In this document: positions 41,905 to 51,347 of the stretch, in pieces
Numbering within the stretch: the stretch's first letter is position 1
Layout: each line of letters begins with the position of its first letter
NCBI RefSeq assembly: GCF_019443425.1
Contig: NZ_CP080382.1
Coordinates: 3,286,001 to 3,350,000 of the forward strand
Length of the DNA: 64,000 nucleotides
DNA from: Arthrobacter sp. PAMC25284
GTDB taxonomy: Bacteria; Actinomycetota; Actinomycetes; Actinomycetales; Micrococcaceae
Direction of reading: 5' to 3'
Notes under the pieces: model-generated
The model's database searches: none
Told to the model about the DNA's origin: nothing
What the model saw: the letters and a program-made list of their open reading frames with translations, nothing else
Program-made: the position numbers and the translations under genes

Positions 41905-43314
41905 ATGACCACCGCAGGTATCCGCCCGCCGCTGACCCGCAGCAGCGACCGCGTCCTCTCCGGTGTCTGCGCCGGTCTCGCGCGCCATTTGGGTTGGCCG
42001 GTCCGGCTGGTCAGGGCAGGCACGGTGCTGGCTGCATTCGCGGGCGGCGCCGGCCTGGTCTTGTACGCCTGGCTCTGGATCATGGTGCCCACCACCGACG
42101 AATACGCCAAGCGGAGTGCCCGGCGGCCGGCCTCCCCGATCGCCCCGGCGGTGAGCTTCCCGGCCACAGTCGCGGACGGCGGCATGCCCGCCGGCCCGGC
42201 GCCATCGCTACCGGGTTCGGCACCTGCCGCTCCGGGTCCGCACACCACAGGTCAGGCGCCCGCCGGCGCGGCGGCGCCTTCGACGTCGGAGCAGCCGCGG
42301 ACGGTGTTCCGGGGGATGGCCTACGGCAAGGAAATCCTGCTTGGGGCCGGGCTGTTGCTGGCCGCGTCGATCCTGGTTCTTCAATTGCTGGGCGTCGATG
42401 TGCCGCTGGGCACCCTCTTGCCCGTCGCCGCGATTCTGGGCGGAGCGGCAATTGCCTGGATGCAGCTCGATGAAACCCGCAGGGCCGGCCTCGTGAGCAA
42501 GACGAAAGCCAATCAGGCGGGCGGCTGGGCCCGGTTCGGAGCCGGTTTGGCACTTGTCGTCGCCGGGGTGCTGCTGATGGTGTCCGGGTCAGGGTCCTGG
42601 GAGCAGACCTGGCTGGCCTTGCTGGCGTCCGTGGCCGTGCTGGGCGGCGTCGCTTTGGTCCTGTTGCCGTGGGGCCTGAAATTCTGGCGGGATCTGGAAG
42701 CTGAACGCACCGGTCGCGTCCGGGCCACGGAGCGGGCCGAGATTGCCGCCCACCTCCACGATTCCGTGCTCCAGACACTCGCCGTGATTCAGCGGCGCGC
42801 AGGCAACGAGCAGGACGTCATCCGCCTGGCCCGCGCCCAGGAACGTGAGTTGCGCGGCTGGCTGTACCGGGACCGCGATAAAGATGCCGGTCAGTTGTCA
42901 GACGCGATTGGTACTGCGGCCGCCGAGGTGGAGGATGCTGTGGGAGAGGCCGTTGAAGTAGTCAGCGTTGGCAACTGCGCCATGACCGAACGCCATGAAG
43001 CCTTGGTCCAGGCGTCCCGCGAGGCAATGTTGAACGCCGCCCGCCACGGCGGCGGGAACGTGTCCGTCTATCTCGAAGTCACAGAGGGGGCAGCGGAGGT
43101 CTTCGTGAAGGACCGCGGCCAGGGATTCGAGCCCGAGGCCGTCCCCGAGGACCGGCTCGGGATCCGGGAATCCATCGTCGGACGGATGATCCGCCACGGG
43201 GGAACCGCCGGCATTACGAGCGGCCCGGATGGCACAGAGGTCCGGCTCAGGCTGCCCGCAGCCGACGCTGCGGGCAGCAAGTCCGGCGGGGACAACGGAA
43301 AGGAAGATGTGTGA
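41905..43314 (+). CDS. PspC-fused sensor histidine kinase
   Basis: 469 residues. PspC domain at about 8-60 (SDRVLSGVCAGLARHLGWPVRLVRAGTVLAAFAGGAG), then a Pro-rich stretch to about 125. Four to five membrane segments lie between 145 and 255. The dimerisation/phospho region contains HLHDSVLQTLAVIQRRAG (phospho-acceptor His in HLHDS, about 290), as in LiaS/NarL-partner kinases. The ATPase has SREAMLNAARHGGG (N-box), KDRGQGF and LGIRESIVGRM. Divergent from the PspC/LiaF operon and overlapping the response regulator gene by GTGA. A cell-envelope stress kinase is the likeliest role. Confidence 0.92.
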   Translation: MTTAGIRPPLTRSSDRVLSGVCAGLARHLGWPVRLVRAGTVLAAFAGGAGLVLYAWLWIMVPTTDEYAKRSARRPASPIAPAVSFPATVADGGMPAGPAPSLPGSAPAAPGPHTTGQAPAGAAAPSTSEQPRTVFRGMAYGKEILLGAGLLLAASILVLQLLGVDVPLGTLLPVAAILGGAAIAWMQLDETRRAGLVSKTKANQAGGWARFGAGLALVVAGVLLMVSGSGSWEQTWLALLASVAVLGGVALVLLPWGLKFWRDLEAERTGRVRATERAEIAAHLHDSVLQTLAVIQRRAGNEQDVIRLARAQERELRGWLYRDRDKDAGQLSDAIGTAAAEVEDAVGEAVEVVSVGNCAMTERHEALVQASREAMLNAARHGGGNVSVYLEVTEGAAEVFVKDRGQGFEPEAVPEDRLGIRESIVGRMIRHGGTAGITSGPDGTEVRLRLPAADAAGSKSGGDNGKEDV

Positions 43315-43985
43315 ACGACGCGGAAGCAGGAAATACCAGGCATGCCACGAGGGTCGTGATCGTCGATGACCACGCGATTTTCCGGTCCGGACTGAAAGCG
43401 GACCTGGACGCCGGCATCGAAGTTGTGGGCGAGGCCGGCACTGTGGAAGAAGCGCTCGCCGTCATTGCGGCAGCCCGCCCCGACGTCGTGCTGCTGGATG
43501 TGCATTTGCCCGGCGGCCGCGGCGGCGGCGGGCGCGAGGTCCTGGCCGGGTCGGCAGCTCTGCTGGGCAGCACCCGCTTTCTGGCGCTCAGTGTCTCGGA
43601 CGCGGCCGAGGACGTGGTCTCCGTCATCCGGGCCGGTGCGCGGGGCTATGTCACCAAGACGATTTCCGGGGCACAGATCAGCGACGCGGTGCGTCGGGTC
43701 GCCGGAGGCGACGCCGTCTTCTCACCCCGGCTCGCCGGGTTTGTCCTGGACGCCTTCGGTACCGCCCCGGCCAGTATTGCCGACGACGGACTTGACCGCC
43801 TGTCCGCCCGCGAATTGGAAGTGATGCGGCTGATCGCCCGGGGCTACAGTTACAAGGAAGTCGCCAAAGAGCTCTTCATCTCGATCAAAACGGTGGAGTC
43901 GCACGTCTCGGCGGTGCTGCGCAAGCTGCAGCTCTCGAACCGGTATGAACTGAGCCGTTGGGCGGCAGAGCGCCGGCTCTTCTGA
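43311..43985 (+). CDS. NarL/LuxR-family response regulator, partner of the PspC kinase
   Basis: 224 residues from a GTG overlapping the kinase stop. Receiver: VVIVDDHAIFRSGLKADL (acidic pair), phosphorylated Asp in DVVLLDVHLPGG, Lys in GYVTKTISG. The C-terminal HTH LuxR domain: LSARELEVMRLIARGYSYKEVAKELFISIKTVESHVSAVLRKLQLSNR. It would activate the divergent PspC operon and its own genes in response to envelope stress. Confidence 0.95.
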   Translation: MNDAEAGNTRHATRVVIVDDHAIFRSGLKADLDAGIEVVGEAGTVEEALAVIAAARPDVVLLDVHLPGGRGGGGREVLAGSAALLGSTRFLALSVSDAAEDVVSVIRAGARGYVTKTISGAQISDAVRRVAGGDAVFSPRLAGFVLDAFGTAPASIADDGLDRLSARELEVMRLIARGYSYKEVAKELFISIKTVESHVSAVLRKLQLSNRYELSRWAAERRLF

Positions 43986-44140
43986 CCCTTCCCCACGTTT
44001 CGCGATCTACCGGCCCACCCTTCCCCAAATCCTGCCGCTTAGCGCCGAACGCTTCCTCACGTCTTGCCGCCCAACGTCGAACGCTCCCTCACCGCGATGA
44101 GGGAGCGTTCGGGATTTTAGTGCGAGACCTGGGGAAGCGT
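43984..44140. repeat. Degenerate tandem and inverted repeat patch
   Basis: Starting near 43984, about four units of 32-33 nt (roughly ACCCTTCCCCA...GCC) follow each other with drift. The last ends in a perfect 14-bp hairpin CGAACGCTCCCTCA/TGAGGGAGCGTTCG (44078-44091 with 44098-44111). Later GGGGAAGCGT (about 44130-44140) is the reverse complement of the unit's ACGCTTCC. It separates a plus-strand regulator from the convergent minus-strand aminotransferase. Confidence 0.6.
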
Positions 44141-44173
44141 CGTGGGGTTCGCCGCTGGAACTGCAGGGCGCTC

Positions 44174-45391
44174 CTACGCGGCTTTGCCCAGGAAATCCTG
44201 CAGGCGGGCAACACCGGTGGCCAGGTCCTCGTCGCCGAGGGCGTAGGAGAGACGGAGGTAGCCGGACGGACCGAACGCCTCACCCGGAACAACGGCAACC
44301 TCCACTTCGTCCAGGATCAGGGTGGCCAGCTCCGCTGACGTCGCGGGCCGGACCGGGCCGTTCGAGGACGGGAATTCCTTGCCCAACAGGGCGCGGACGT
44401 CCGCATACACGTAGAACGCCCCCTTCGGCGTCGGGCATTCCACGCCTTCAATTGCGTTCAGGCCCGCGACGATAGCCTTACGCCGCCGGTCAAAGGCGAC
44501 CTTCATGTCGTCGACGGCGGTCAGCGGACCGGACACGGCGGCGAGGGCCGCGACCTGCGGAATGTTGGAGACGTTTGACGTTGCGTGCGACTGCAGGTTG
44601 GTGGCTGCCTTGATGACGTCGGCGGGACCGATCATCCAGCCCACCCGCCAGCCGGTCATAGCATAGGTCTTCGCGACGCCGTTGAGGATGACGACCTTGT
44701 CGCCGATTTCGGGCGCGGCCGTCGCGATCGAGGTGAAGGGCACACCGTCGTAGGTCAGGTGCTCGTAGATCTCGTCAGTGACCACCCACAGACCCTTGGA
44801 GGCGGCCCACAGGCCGATCTCCCGGACCTGTTCCGGCGGGTAAACCGCGCCGGTGGGGTTGGACGGTGAGACAAACAGCAGAATCTTTGTGTTCTCCGTC
44901 AGTGCCGCTTCCAACTGGTCGACCGTCACGAGGTAACCCTGGTCAGGGCCGGCGAAAACCTCAACCGGCACGCCGCCCGCCAGACGGATCGCTTCCGGGT
45001 ACGTGGTCCAGAACGGCGTGGGAACGATGACTTCGTCGCCTGGATCCAGCAGCGTGGCGAATGTGTTGTACACGGCCTGCTTTCCGCCGTTGGTCACGAG
45101 CACCTGGGATGCCTCCGCCTTGTAGCCGGAGTCCCGGAAAGTCTTCTCGGCGATGGCCTGCTTCAGCTCGGGAAGTCCGGCGGCCGGAGAGTAGCGGTGG
45201 TACTTCGGCTGCCCGGCGGCCTCGATAGCGGCCTGCACGATGTAGTCAGGGGTCGGAAAATCCGGTTCGCCGGCCCCGAAGCCGATAACCGGCCGGCCGG
45301 CGGCCTTCAAAGCCTTAGCCTTGGCATCAACAGCCAGTGTGGCGGATTCGGCTATGGCGGAAATGCGCTGGGAAATACGGGCGGCAGGCAT
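44174..45391 (-). CDS. aspC: Aspartate/aromatic aminotransferase (class I PLP)
   Basis: 405 residues from the ATG at 45391. A TTG at 45433 would add 14 residues, and neither has a clear SD, so the start is tentative. Family sequence: [63 protein letters not shown] and the PLP Lys in [17 protein letters not shown]. It transfers an amino group between aspartate and 2-oxoglutarate (or related). Upstream of tRNA-Trp-secE-nusG, as in Streptomyces, where an aspC also precedes secE. Confidence 0.93.
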   Translation of the reverse strand: MPAARISQRISAIAESATLAVDAKAKALKAAGRPVIGFGAGEPDFPTPDYIVQAAIEAAGQPKYHRYSPAAGLPELKQAIAEKTFRDSGYKAEASQVLVTNGGKQAVYNTFATLLDPGDEVIVPTPFWTTYPEAIRLAGGVPVEVFAGPDQGYLVTVDQLEAALTENTKILLFVSPSNPTGAVYPPEQVREIGLWAASKGLWVVTDEIYEHLTYDGVPFTSIATAAPEIGDKVVILNGVAKTYAMTGWRVGWMIGPADVIKAATNLQSHATSNVSNIPQVAALAAVSGPLTAVDDMKVAFDRRRKAIVAGLNAIEGVECPTPKGAFYVYADVRALLGKEFPSSNGPVRPATSAELATLILDEVEVAVVPGEAFGPSGYLRLSYALGDEDLATGVARLQDFLGKAA

Positions 45392-45642
45392 CGCGGGTCC
45401 ATTCTTCGCTGGGCGGCTGGATGTGGGATTCAACGGAATCTACTCTATGCTGTTCACCGGATCGACCGGGGAGCCGGCGGCAAGCGTGTTCGCTTTTCGC
45501 GGTCTCACCAGATCCGAATGAGTCCAGTTCGACGTAGGCGCAGTTGTTGCGTAGACTGGTTCTCCGGTGTTGAAAACACGATGATGGTCTGTGCCTTAGG
45601 GAAACTTGAGGGAGTGGTCCGTCGGGTTCGATTTCACTCCAT

Positions 45643-45715
45643 AGGGTAGTGGCGCAATTGGTAGCGCAGCGGTCTCCAAAACCGCAGGTTGCAGGTTCGA
45701 GTCCTGTCTGCCCTG
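45643..45715 (+). tRNA. tRNA-Trp (anticodon CCA)
   Basis: Acceptor AGGGTAG pairs with CTGCCCT. Anticodon stem GCGGT/ACCGC with loop CTCCAAA, giving CCA. T arm GCAGG..CCTGT with TTCGAGT. Directly upstream of secE, the common actinobacterial arrangement. Confidence 0.97.
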
Positions 45716-45808
45716 CGCATGCGGTTCCGGGTCATCCGGAACCAGCGCAGCAACCATGGTTCATTTCAGAGCCGGGTATCCGACTTTGCGAGGATGAGTG
45801 AGGACCAG

Positions 45809-46078
45809 GTGACCGAAACGGCTGCAAGCAGCTCCAAAGGCCGCCCCGCCAAGAATGCCGCCAAGGCTGGCTTCTTCGCTCGCATCGCGCTCTTCGTCCG
45901 CCAGGTCATCGGCGAACTGAAGAAGGTCGTCGCGCCGACCCGTAAAGAACTGATCAACTACACGCTCGTGGTGCTGGTCTTCGTGATCATCATGATGCTC
46001 ATCGTCACCCTGCTGGATCTGGCCTTCGGGACCGGAGTGGGCTGGGTCTTCGGCGGTCAGGGCGCCACGGACCGCTAA
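45809..46078 (+). CDS. secE: Preprotein translocase subunit SecE
   Basis: 89 residues from GTG at 45809 (GAGG at 5-7 nt upstream). An ATG at 45794 directly follows AGG, too close for a normal ribosome site. Basic Lys/Ala N-terminus, then FARIALFVRQVIGELKKVVAPTRKELINYTLVVLVFVIIMMLIVTLLD: the conserved amphipathic helix and single membrane span of SecE. Part of SecYEG. Confidence 0.94.
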   Translation: MTETAASSSKGRPAKNAAKAGFFARIALFVRQVIGELKKVVAPTRKELINYTLVVLVFVIIMMLIVTLLDLAFGTGVGWVFGGQGATDR

Positions 46079-46191
46079 GGCGACCGGTCCGCAGACTCCG
46101 TGGATGTCCCGGGAAACCGGAGGTTCCGCGGGGTGTGCGGAATTGAGTCATTTAAATAGGCATGTTAGGCAATGAGGAAGCAGGAGACCAA

Positions 46192-47073
46192 GTGTCTGAG
46201 CAGGAGCTCGAGGTAACTGAGACTGAGCTGGTTAGGAGCCAGGACGCCGCGGCGGAAGCCACGGAAGAGTCCGAGGCTGCGGCTGCTGCGCCCGAATCCG
46301 ACGCCGCCGACGAGGCAGTAACCGCCGAAGCCGGGTCTGACGACGAAGCAGGGTCTGACGCCGAAGCCGGGTCTGACGACGAAGCAGGGTCTGACGACGA
46401 TGCAGTCGCCGAAGCCGGTGAAGACGACGACGAAACAGCCGATGCGCTGGCAGCTGCTGCTGCAGCAGCCGCCGTCGATCCGGCCGATGAGTTCAAGGCC
46501 AAGCTCCGCCGCCAGGAGGGTGACTGGTACGTCATTCACTCCTACGCCGGCTACGAAAACCGCGTCAAGGCCAACCTTGAGACCCGCATACAGACCCTGG
46601 ACATGGAAGAGTACATCTTCGAAATCCAGGTTCCGATGGAGGAAGTCGTTGAGATCAAGAACGCTCAGCGCAAGGTCATTAACCGCGTCCGTATTCCCGG
46701 CTACGTACTGGTCCGCATGGACCTGACGGATGCCTCGTGGGGCGCCGTCCGCCATACTCCCGGTGTGACCGGTTTCGTGGGCAACGCCCATAACCCCGTT
46801 CCGCTGCGCCTCGACGAGGTCTTCTCCATGCTCGCCCCGGTCTTCGAAGAAGAGCAGGCCGAGAAGGGCAAGCCGGTCAAGCACGCTGCAGCGCAGATCG
46901 ACATCGACTTCGAGGTCGGAGAATCGGTCATCGTTAAGGAAGGCCCCTTCGAGACCCTCCCCGCCACGATCTCCGAGATCAAGATCGATTCCCAGACCCT
47001 CGTGGTGCTGGTGTCGATCTTCGAGCGCGAGACGCCGGTGACGCTGGCCTTCAATCAGGTCAGCAAGATTTAG
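46192..47073 (+). CDS. nusG: Transcription antitermination/elongation factor NusG
   Basis: 293 residues from GTG with GGAGA upstream. Acidic, low-complexity N-terminus (1-105) of the kind found in actinobacterial NusG. The NGN domain begins at about 110 ([38 protein letters not shown]) and a KOW C-terminal domain at about 235 ([24 protein letters not shown]). It binds RNA polymerase and couples it to ribosomes. The acidic part includes a 36-bp DNA tandem repeat. In an operon-like run after secE. Confidence 0.96.
   Translation: MSEQELEVTETELVRSQDAAAEATEESEAAAAAPESDAADEAVTAEAGSDDEAGSDAEAGSDDEAGSDDDAVAEAGEDDDETADALAAAAAAAAVDPADEFKAKLRRQEGDWYVIHSYAGYENRVKANLETRIQTLDMEEYIFEIQVPMEEVVEIKNAQRKVINRVRIPGYVLVRMDLTDASWGAVRHTPGVTGFVGNAHNPVPLRLDEVFSMLAPVFEEEQAEKGKPVKHAAAQIDIDFEVGESVIVKEGPFETLPATISEIKIDSQTLVVLVSIFERETPVTLAFNQVSKI
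46327..46398 (+). repeat. nusG: 36-bp tandem duplication in the nusG acidic region
   Basis: Units 46327-46362 and 46363-46398 differ at only one position (GCC/GAC) and encode two rows of [14 protein letters not shown] likely length-variable segment. Confidence 0.85.
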
Positions 47074-47201
47074 TTTCCCCACAGAATTCGCTCCGGGTCG
47101 CCTGCTTAGCAGCCGCGGAGCGGCCGGCCGCCTTGCCATGGCGGCCACCAACCTGAGGCACGCTCCTGTGTCCCAGGACGTATTTGAGAGAAGGACCTAC
47201 A

Positions 47202-47633
47202 TTGGCTCCCAAGAAGAAGGTCACCGGCCTCATCAAGCTGCAGATCCAGGCAGGTGCCGCCAACCCGGCCCCGCCGATCGGTCCCGCACTTGGCCAGCAC
47301 GGTGTCAACATCATGGAATTCTGCAAGGCGTACAACGCTGCGACGGAAGCCCAGCGCGGCAACGTTATTCCGGTTGAAATCACGGTCTACGAGGACCGTT
47401 CATTCACGTTCATCACCAAGACCCCGCCGGCCGCGGAACTGATCAAGAAGGCTGCTGGCGTTGCCAAGGGTTCACCGACCCCGCACACCGTCAAGGTCGC
47501 CAAGCTGACCATGGCCCAGGTCAATGAGATCGCCACCACGAAGATGGAAGACCTCAACGCCACGAGCCTCGAAGGCGCAGCGAAGATCATCGCCGGCACC
47601 GCACGCTCCATGGGTATCACCGTCGAGGGTTAA
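47202..47633 (+). CDS. rplK: 50S ribosomal protein L11
   Basis: 143 residues, the normal length. TTG start after [48 protein letters not shown] and [19 protein letters not shown]. Binds 23S rRNA at the GTPase centre. First of rplK-rplA; 178 bp lie between them. Confidence 0.97.
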
Positions 47634-47811
47634 AATCCCCTTTCGCTGATGCGGCGCCGGGACCGGGAAACCGGGTCACGACGCCGGACAGCACCGCCGG
47701 GCGACCGGCACCACCAAAACATTGAAATATCGGACGTCCATGCCGGACTTCCGATTGTGGCAGGGCCCAGCGCGGTCCGCAGACCACAACTGCACAAGGA
47801 GAAAAAGCAGC

Positions 47812-48519
47812 ATGGCAAAGCGCAGCAAAGCATATGAGGCAGCCGCCGCCAAGATCGACGCGGAGAAGTTCTACGCGCCGGTCGAGGCAGTGACGCTCGC
47901 CAAGGACACCAACCCGTCCAAGTTCGATGCAACCATCGAGGTCGCCTTCCGCCTCGGCGTTGACCCCCGTAAGGCCGACCAGATGGTCCGCGGCACGGTT
48001 AACCTGCCGCATGGCACCGGTAAGGTCGCCCGCGTCCTCGTCTTCGCAACGGGCGACAAGGCCGAAGCGGCAATCGCTGCCGGCGCCGACTTCGTCGGTT
48101 CCGATGACCTGATCGAGAAGATCGCAGCAGGCTGGACCGACTTCGACGCCGCCGTCGCCACCCCGGACCTCATGGGCAAGGTTGGCCGCCTGGGTAAGGT
48201 CCTGGGCCCGCGTAACCTGATGCCGAACCCGAAGACCGGCACCGTGACCGCAGACGTCGCCAAGGCTGTCAATGACATCAAGGGCGGCAAGATCGACTTC
48301 CGCGTCGACAAGCACTCGAACCTGCACTTCATCATCGGCAAGGTTTCCTTCGACGCCATCAAGCTGGCCGAGAACTACGCCGCAGCACTGGAAGAGGTCC
48401 TGCGCCTCAAGCCGTCCGCTTCCAAGGGACGCTACATCCAGAAGGCCACCGTCGCTACGACGTTTGGCCCCGGCATCTCGGTTGACCCCAACGTCACCAA
48501 GGTCCTGACCGAGGTCTAA
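47812..48519 (+). CDS. rplA: 50S ribosomal protein L1
   Basis: 235 residues. [57 protein letters not shown] and [20 protein letters not shown]1 stalk protein and, in other bacteria, autogenous repressor of the L11-L1 mRNA. AAGGAGAA upstream. Confidence 0.97.
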   Translation: MAKRSKAYEAAAAKIDAEKFYAPVEAVTLAKDTNPSKFDATIEVAFRLGVDPRKADQMVRGTVNLPHGTGKVARVLVFATGDKAEAAIAAGADFVGSDDLIEKIAAGWTDFDAAVATPDLMGKVGRLGKVLGPRNLMPNPKTGTVTADVAKAVNDIKGGKIDFRVDKHSNLHFIIGKVSFDAIKLAENYAAALEEVLRLKPSASKGRYIQKATVATTFGPGISVDPNVTKVLTEV

Positions 48520-48543
48520 GCCTCACCGGTCCGCACGGACCGC

Positions 48544-48586
48544 CCGAAAGGCCGTTTCGCTCACGCGGGGCGGCCTTTCGGCATTT
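48544..48586 (+). terminator. Terminator after rplA
   Basis: CCGAAAGGCCG (48544-48554) pairs with CGGCCTTTCGG (48571-48581), loop 16 nt, followed by CATTTT. It closes the secE-nusG-rplK-rplA unit. Confidence 0.8.
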
Positions 48587-48766
48587 TCGGGATGCGCCCG
48601 GTCCTTCCGGGAGCGTGGGGAGGATCCGGTGATGGTCCGCTGCATGGGGGGACGTCACTGATGGAACGGCGGCGGGATCCGGCATATGCTGACGGGTGAC
48701 AAGCCCGGACCGGGCCGGGCCTCCGGCACCGGCAACGGTGGCACAACGGCTGGGATGATGCCCTCT

Positions 48767-49876
48767 ATGGGAAACGATGTACGGATTGAGCAACTCTGGA
48801 TCCCCGATTCACTTGAGGGGCCGGACGCTGCAGACTTCATTGCCGCCGTCGAAGTGGAACGCAAGGTGCGGATGCATACGTGGGGCAGCGACGACCTCGC
48901 CTACGCGCCGCAGGAAAAGCTGCTGGAGATGGCAGACCCCTATGAACGCCAGGTGATCCTGGTTGCCCGGGTCGACGGCGAGATCGTCGGGACGGCGGAT
49001 ATCGCCCTGCCGCTCGTGGACAACCTCGACCTCGCCGAGTTCACCCTGGACATCCTCCCCGAGTTTCAGGGCCAGGGCGTGGGACGGCAATTGCTGGAGG
49101 CCGCGGAACACTTTGCCCGGGACGAGGGACGGCACACGATTCTGATCGACACGAACCATCCCGGTTCCTCCCTGCCGGACACCGACGCTGAACAACTCGT
49201 GCCGGGCACCGGCCTTGGCTTCGTGCCGCTGGGGAGCCGGGAAGTGGAATTCGCGCAGCACACGGGTTATACGCTCCAGCACATCGAGCAGTTCAGTTCC
49301 TGCGCCCTGCCGCTGGACAGTAAGCTCGTCGCCGAGCTGCAGGCCGAGGCCGAGGACGCCAACGCCGGCCGTTACCGGCTCCACCATTGGACGGACCGGT
49401 GCCCGGACCAGTGGCTGGAGGAGGTCGCAGCCATGGAAAACCGTGCCGGCGAGGACGGTGTGCCCGGCGTCGACGACTCCTCCATGGTGTTTGACGGCAG
49501 TATCCTCCGGGAGGCCGAGCAGGTGACCGTCGCGCAGGGACGCCGGACGGTGGTCACCGCCGTCGAGCACATCAACAGCGGCACGCTCGTAGGCCTGACG
49601 ACCATCAGCGTCCTTGCACTGCGCCCGGATGTGGTCTTCCAGGATGACACCGTGGTCCTGCAGGACCATCGCGGCAACAAGCTGGGATTGCTGATCAAGC
49701 TTGCCAACATGGAGCGGCTCAGCGAACAATTTTCCGACGCCCGGGTGCTCTACACCTGGAACGCGCCGGAAAACCGTTACCTGCTGACGGTCAACCAGCA
49801 GCTCGGGTTCACCACCGCGGGCGTGACAGGTATCTGGCAGAAGGAACTGCCGGACTTTAGCGACTCGGTCAGCTGA
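48767..49876 (+). CDS. Double-GNAT N-acetyltransferase
   Basis: 369 residues from ATG 48767 (MGNDVRIEQLWIPD). An in-frame ATG at 48686 would add 27 non-family-like residues. Two tandem GNAT modules: ILVARVDGEIVGTADIALPL with FTLDILPEFQGQGVGRQLLEAAEHFARDEG (acetyl-CoA loop, about 75-130), and a second ending LYTWNAPENRYLLTVNQQLGFTTAG (about 320-345). Mycothiol-synthase-like architecture but different sequence; substrate unknown. Sits between rplA and the L10 leader. Confidence 0.85.
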   Translation: MGNDVRIEQLWIPDSLEGPDAADFIAAVEVERKVRMHTWGSDDLAYAPQEKLLEMADPYERQVILVARVDGEIVGTADIALPLVDNLDLAEFTLDILPEFQGQGVGRQLLEAAEHFARDEGRHTILIDTNHPGSSLPDTDAEQLVPGTGLGFVPLGSREVEFAQHTGYTLQHIEQFSSCALPLDSKLVAELQAEAEDANAGRYRLHHWTDRCPDQWLEEVAAMENRAGEDGVPGVDDSSMVFDGSILREAEQVTVAQGRRTVVTAVEHINSGTLVGLTTISVLALRPDVVFQDDTVVLQDHRGNKLGLLIKLANMERLSEQFSDARVLYTWNAPENRYLLTVNQQLGFTTAGVTGIWQKELPDFSDSVS

Positions 49877-49914
49877 TGTGCGCCGATTTGGTCGAGCGGC
49901 GGACTCTCGCGTAG

Positions 49915-50117
49915 GCTGGAGAAACCAAAGACCGTCGGTTGTTGGAAATCCACTCTCCCAGACAAAGCTCACTTCTGCAGCAGCGCCGGGGAGAGCCAGT
50001 GGATTTCCGGACGAAGGACCCTGAACATAGGGCGGCCGGCGCAGGTGAACGAAGCAAAGCTCCGCGGTGATCAACCGCGTTGAGACAAGCCCCGTGCATC
50101 TGCGCGGGGCGTTTTTA
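49915..50117 (+). promoter_or_regulatory. L10 (rplJ) leader RNA with terminal hairpin
   Basis: The region before rplJ is highly structured: GGAAATCCACT (about 49945) pairs with AGTGGATTTCC (about 49998-50008), bracketing GGAGAGCC. It ends in a hairpin GCCCCGTGC/GCGCGGGGC (50089-50097 with 50102-50110) followed by a T-run. Ribosomal L10 leaders of actinobacteria bind L10(L12)4 and control the operon; I infer the same here. The long paired arms and terminator-like 3' end support it. Confidence 0.7.
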
Positions 50118-50176
50118 GTTTTAGCTCACTTGAGCGGGGACCGGGACCTACCGGCACTATCCCCGGAAGGAGGGTT

Positions 50177-50773
50177 ATGGCAACGCCTAGCAAGGTTTCA
50201 GCAGTAGCTGAGATCACTAACGATTTCAAGGAATCGAACGCCGCTGTCCTGACCGAATACCGCGGGCTCACCGTTGCACAGCTGAAGCAGCTGCGTGTTT
50301 CTCTCGGCCAGGAAACGAAGTTCTCGGTCGTCAAGAACACCCTGACCGCAATTGCAGCCAAGGAAGCCGGTGTCGAAGCATTCGACGGCCAGCTTGCCGG
50401 CCCCACTGCAATCGCGTTCATCAAGGGTGACGCAATTGCGGCTGCCAAGAGCCTGACGGATTTTGCCAAGACCAACAAGCAGCTGGTTATCAAGACCGGT
50501 TTCTTCGAGGGCAAGGCAATGAACGCCAGCGAAGTTGCTGCCCTGGCAGCACTCGAGTCCCGCGAGCTGCAGCTCGCCAAGGTCGCAGGTATCCTCAAGG
50601 CTCCTGCTGCCGCCGCTGCACGCACCATCGAAGCATTGCGCCTCAAGCTTGAAGAAGAGAACGGCGGCCCGGCAGCAGCCGAGACGCCCGCCGCTGAAGA
50701 AGCTCCGGCCGAAGCCCCCGCAGATGCAGCAGTAGAGGCTCCGGCTGAAGCCGCAGCCCCCGAAGAGAACTAA
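50177..50773 (+). CDS. rplJ: 50S ribosomal protein L10
   Basis: 198 residues, longer than E. coli L10 by an Ala/Glu/Pro tail, common in actinobacteria. MATPSKVSAVAEITNDFKESNAAVLTEYRGLTVAQLKQLR and SLGQETKFSVVKNTLTAIAAKEAG. AAGGAGGG ribosome site. Base of the L7/L12 stalk. Confidence 0.97.
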   Translation: MATPSKVSAVAEITNDFKESNAAVLTEYRGLTVAQLKQLRVSLGQETKFSVVKNTLTAIAAKEAGVEAFDGQLAGPTAIAFIKGDAIAAAKSLTDFAKTNKQLVIKTGFFEGKAMNASEVAALAALESRELQLAKVAGILKAPAAAAARTIEALRLKLEEENGGPAAAETPAAEEAPAEAPADAAVEAPAEAAAPEEN

Positions 50774-50850
50774 TTCTCTTTTCCACAAGACTCCGGTGTG
50801 AAGGCGCGGCCCCGGCCCGCCAATCACCACTATAGGAAGGACGCCACACC

Positions 50851-51225
50851 ATGGCGAAGCTCACCAACGAAGAGCTCATTGAAGCTTTCAAGGAACTGAC
50901 CATCATCGAGCTCTCCGAGTTCGTCAAGCTCTTCGAAGAGACCTTCGAAGTTACCGCTGCTGCTGTTGCTGTTGCCGGCCCCGCCGGTGGCGCTGCAGAA
51001 GAAGCCGAAGAGCAGACTGAATTTGATGTCATCCTCGAAGCTGCTGGCGACAAGAAGATCGCAGTGATCAAGGAAGTTCGCGCCATCACTTCCCTGGGCC
51101 TCAAGGAAGCCAAGGACCTGGTTGACAGCGCTCCCAAGGCTGTTCTCGAAGGTGTCACCAAGGAAGCTGCCGAGAAGGCAGTTGCCCAGCTCGAAGAAGC
51201 CGGCGCCCGCGTTACCCTCAAGTAA
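50851..51225 (+). CDS. rplL: 50S ribosomal protein L7/L12
   Basis: 124 residues. [34 protein letters not shown] (dimer domain), acidic hinge, then the factor-binding domain [35 protein letters not shown]. Follows rplJ by 77 bp. Confidence 0.98.
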   Translation: MAKLTNEELIEAFKELTIIELSEFVKLFEETFEVTAAAVAVAGPAGGAAEEAEEQTEFDVILEAAGDKKIAVIKEVRAITSLGLKEAKDLVDSAPKAVLEGVTKEAAEKAVAQLEEAGARVTLK

Positions 51226-51275
51226 TACGATCTGTCCTGATATCCCGCATCCGTGCGGGGTACCAGCCTCTTCGG

Positions 51276-51309
51276 GGAAACCCCGTCCACTCCGGTGGGC
51301 GGGGTTTCC
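51276..51309 (+). terminator. Terminator after rplL
   Basis: 15-bp stem (51276-51290 with 51295-51309, tetraloop TCCG, one G-T pair) after the rplL stop. Confidence 0.8.
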
Positions 51310-51347
51310 TGCGTCCTGGGGCCTGCCGGCAGGGGCACAGCGTTGGT

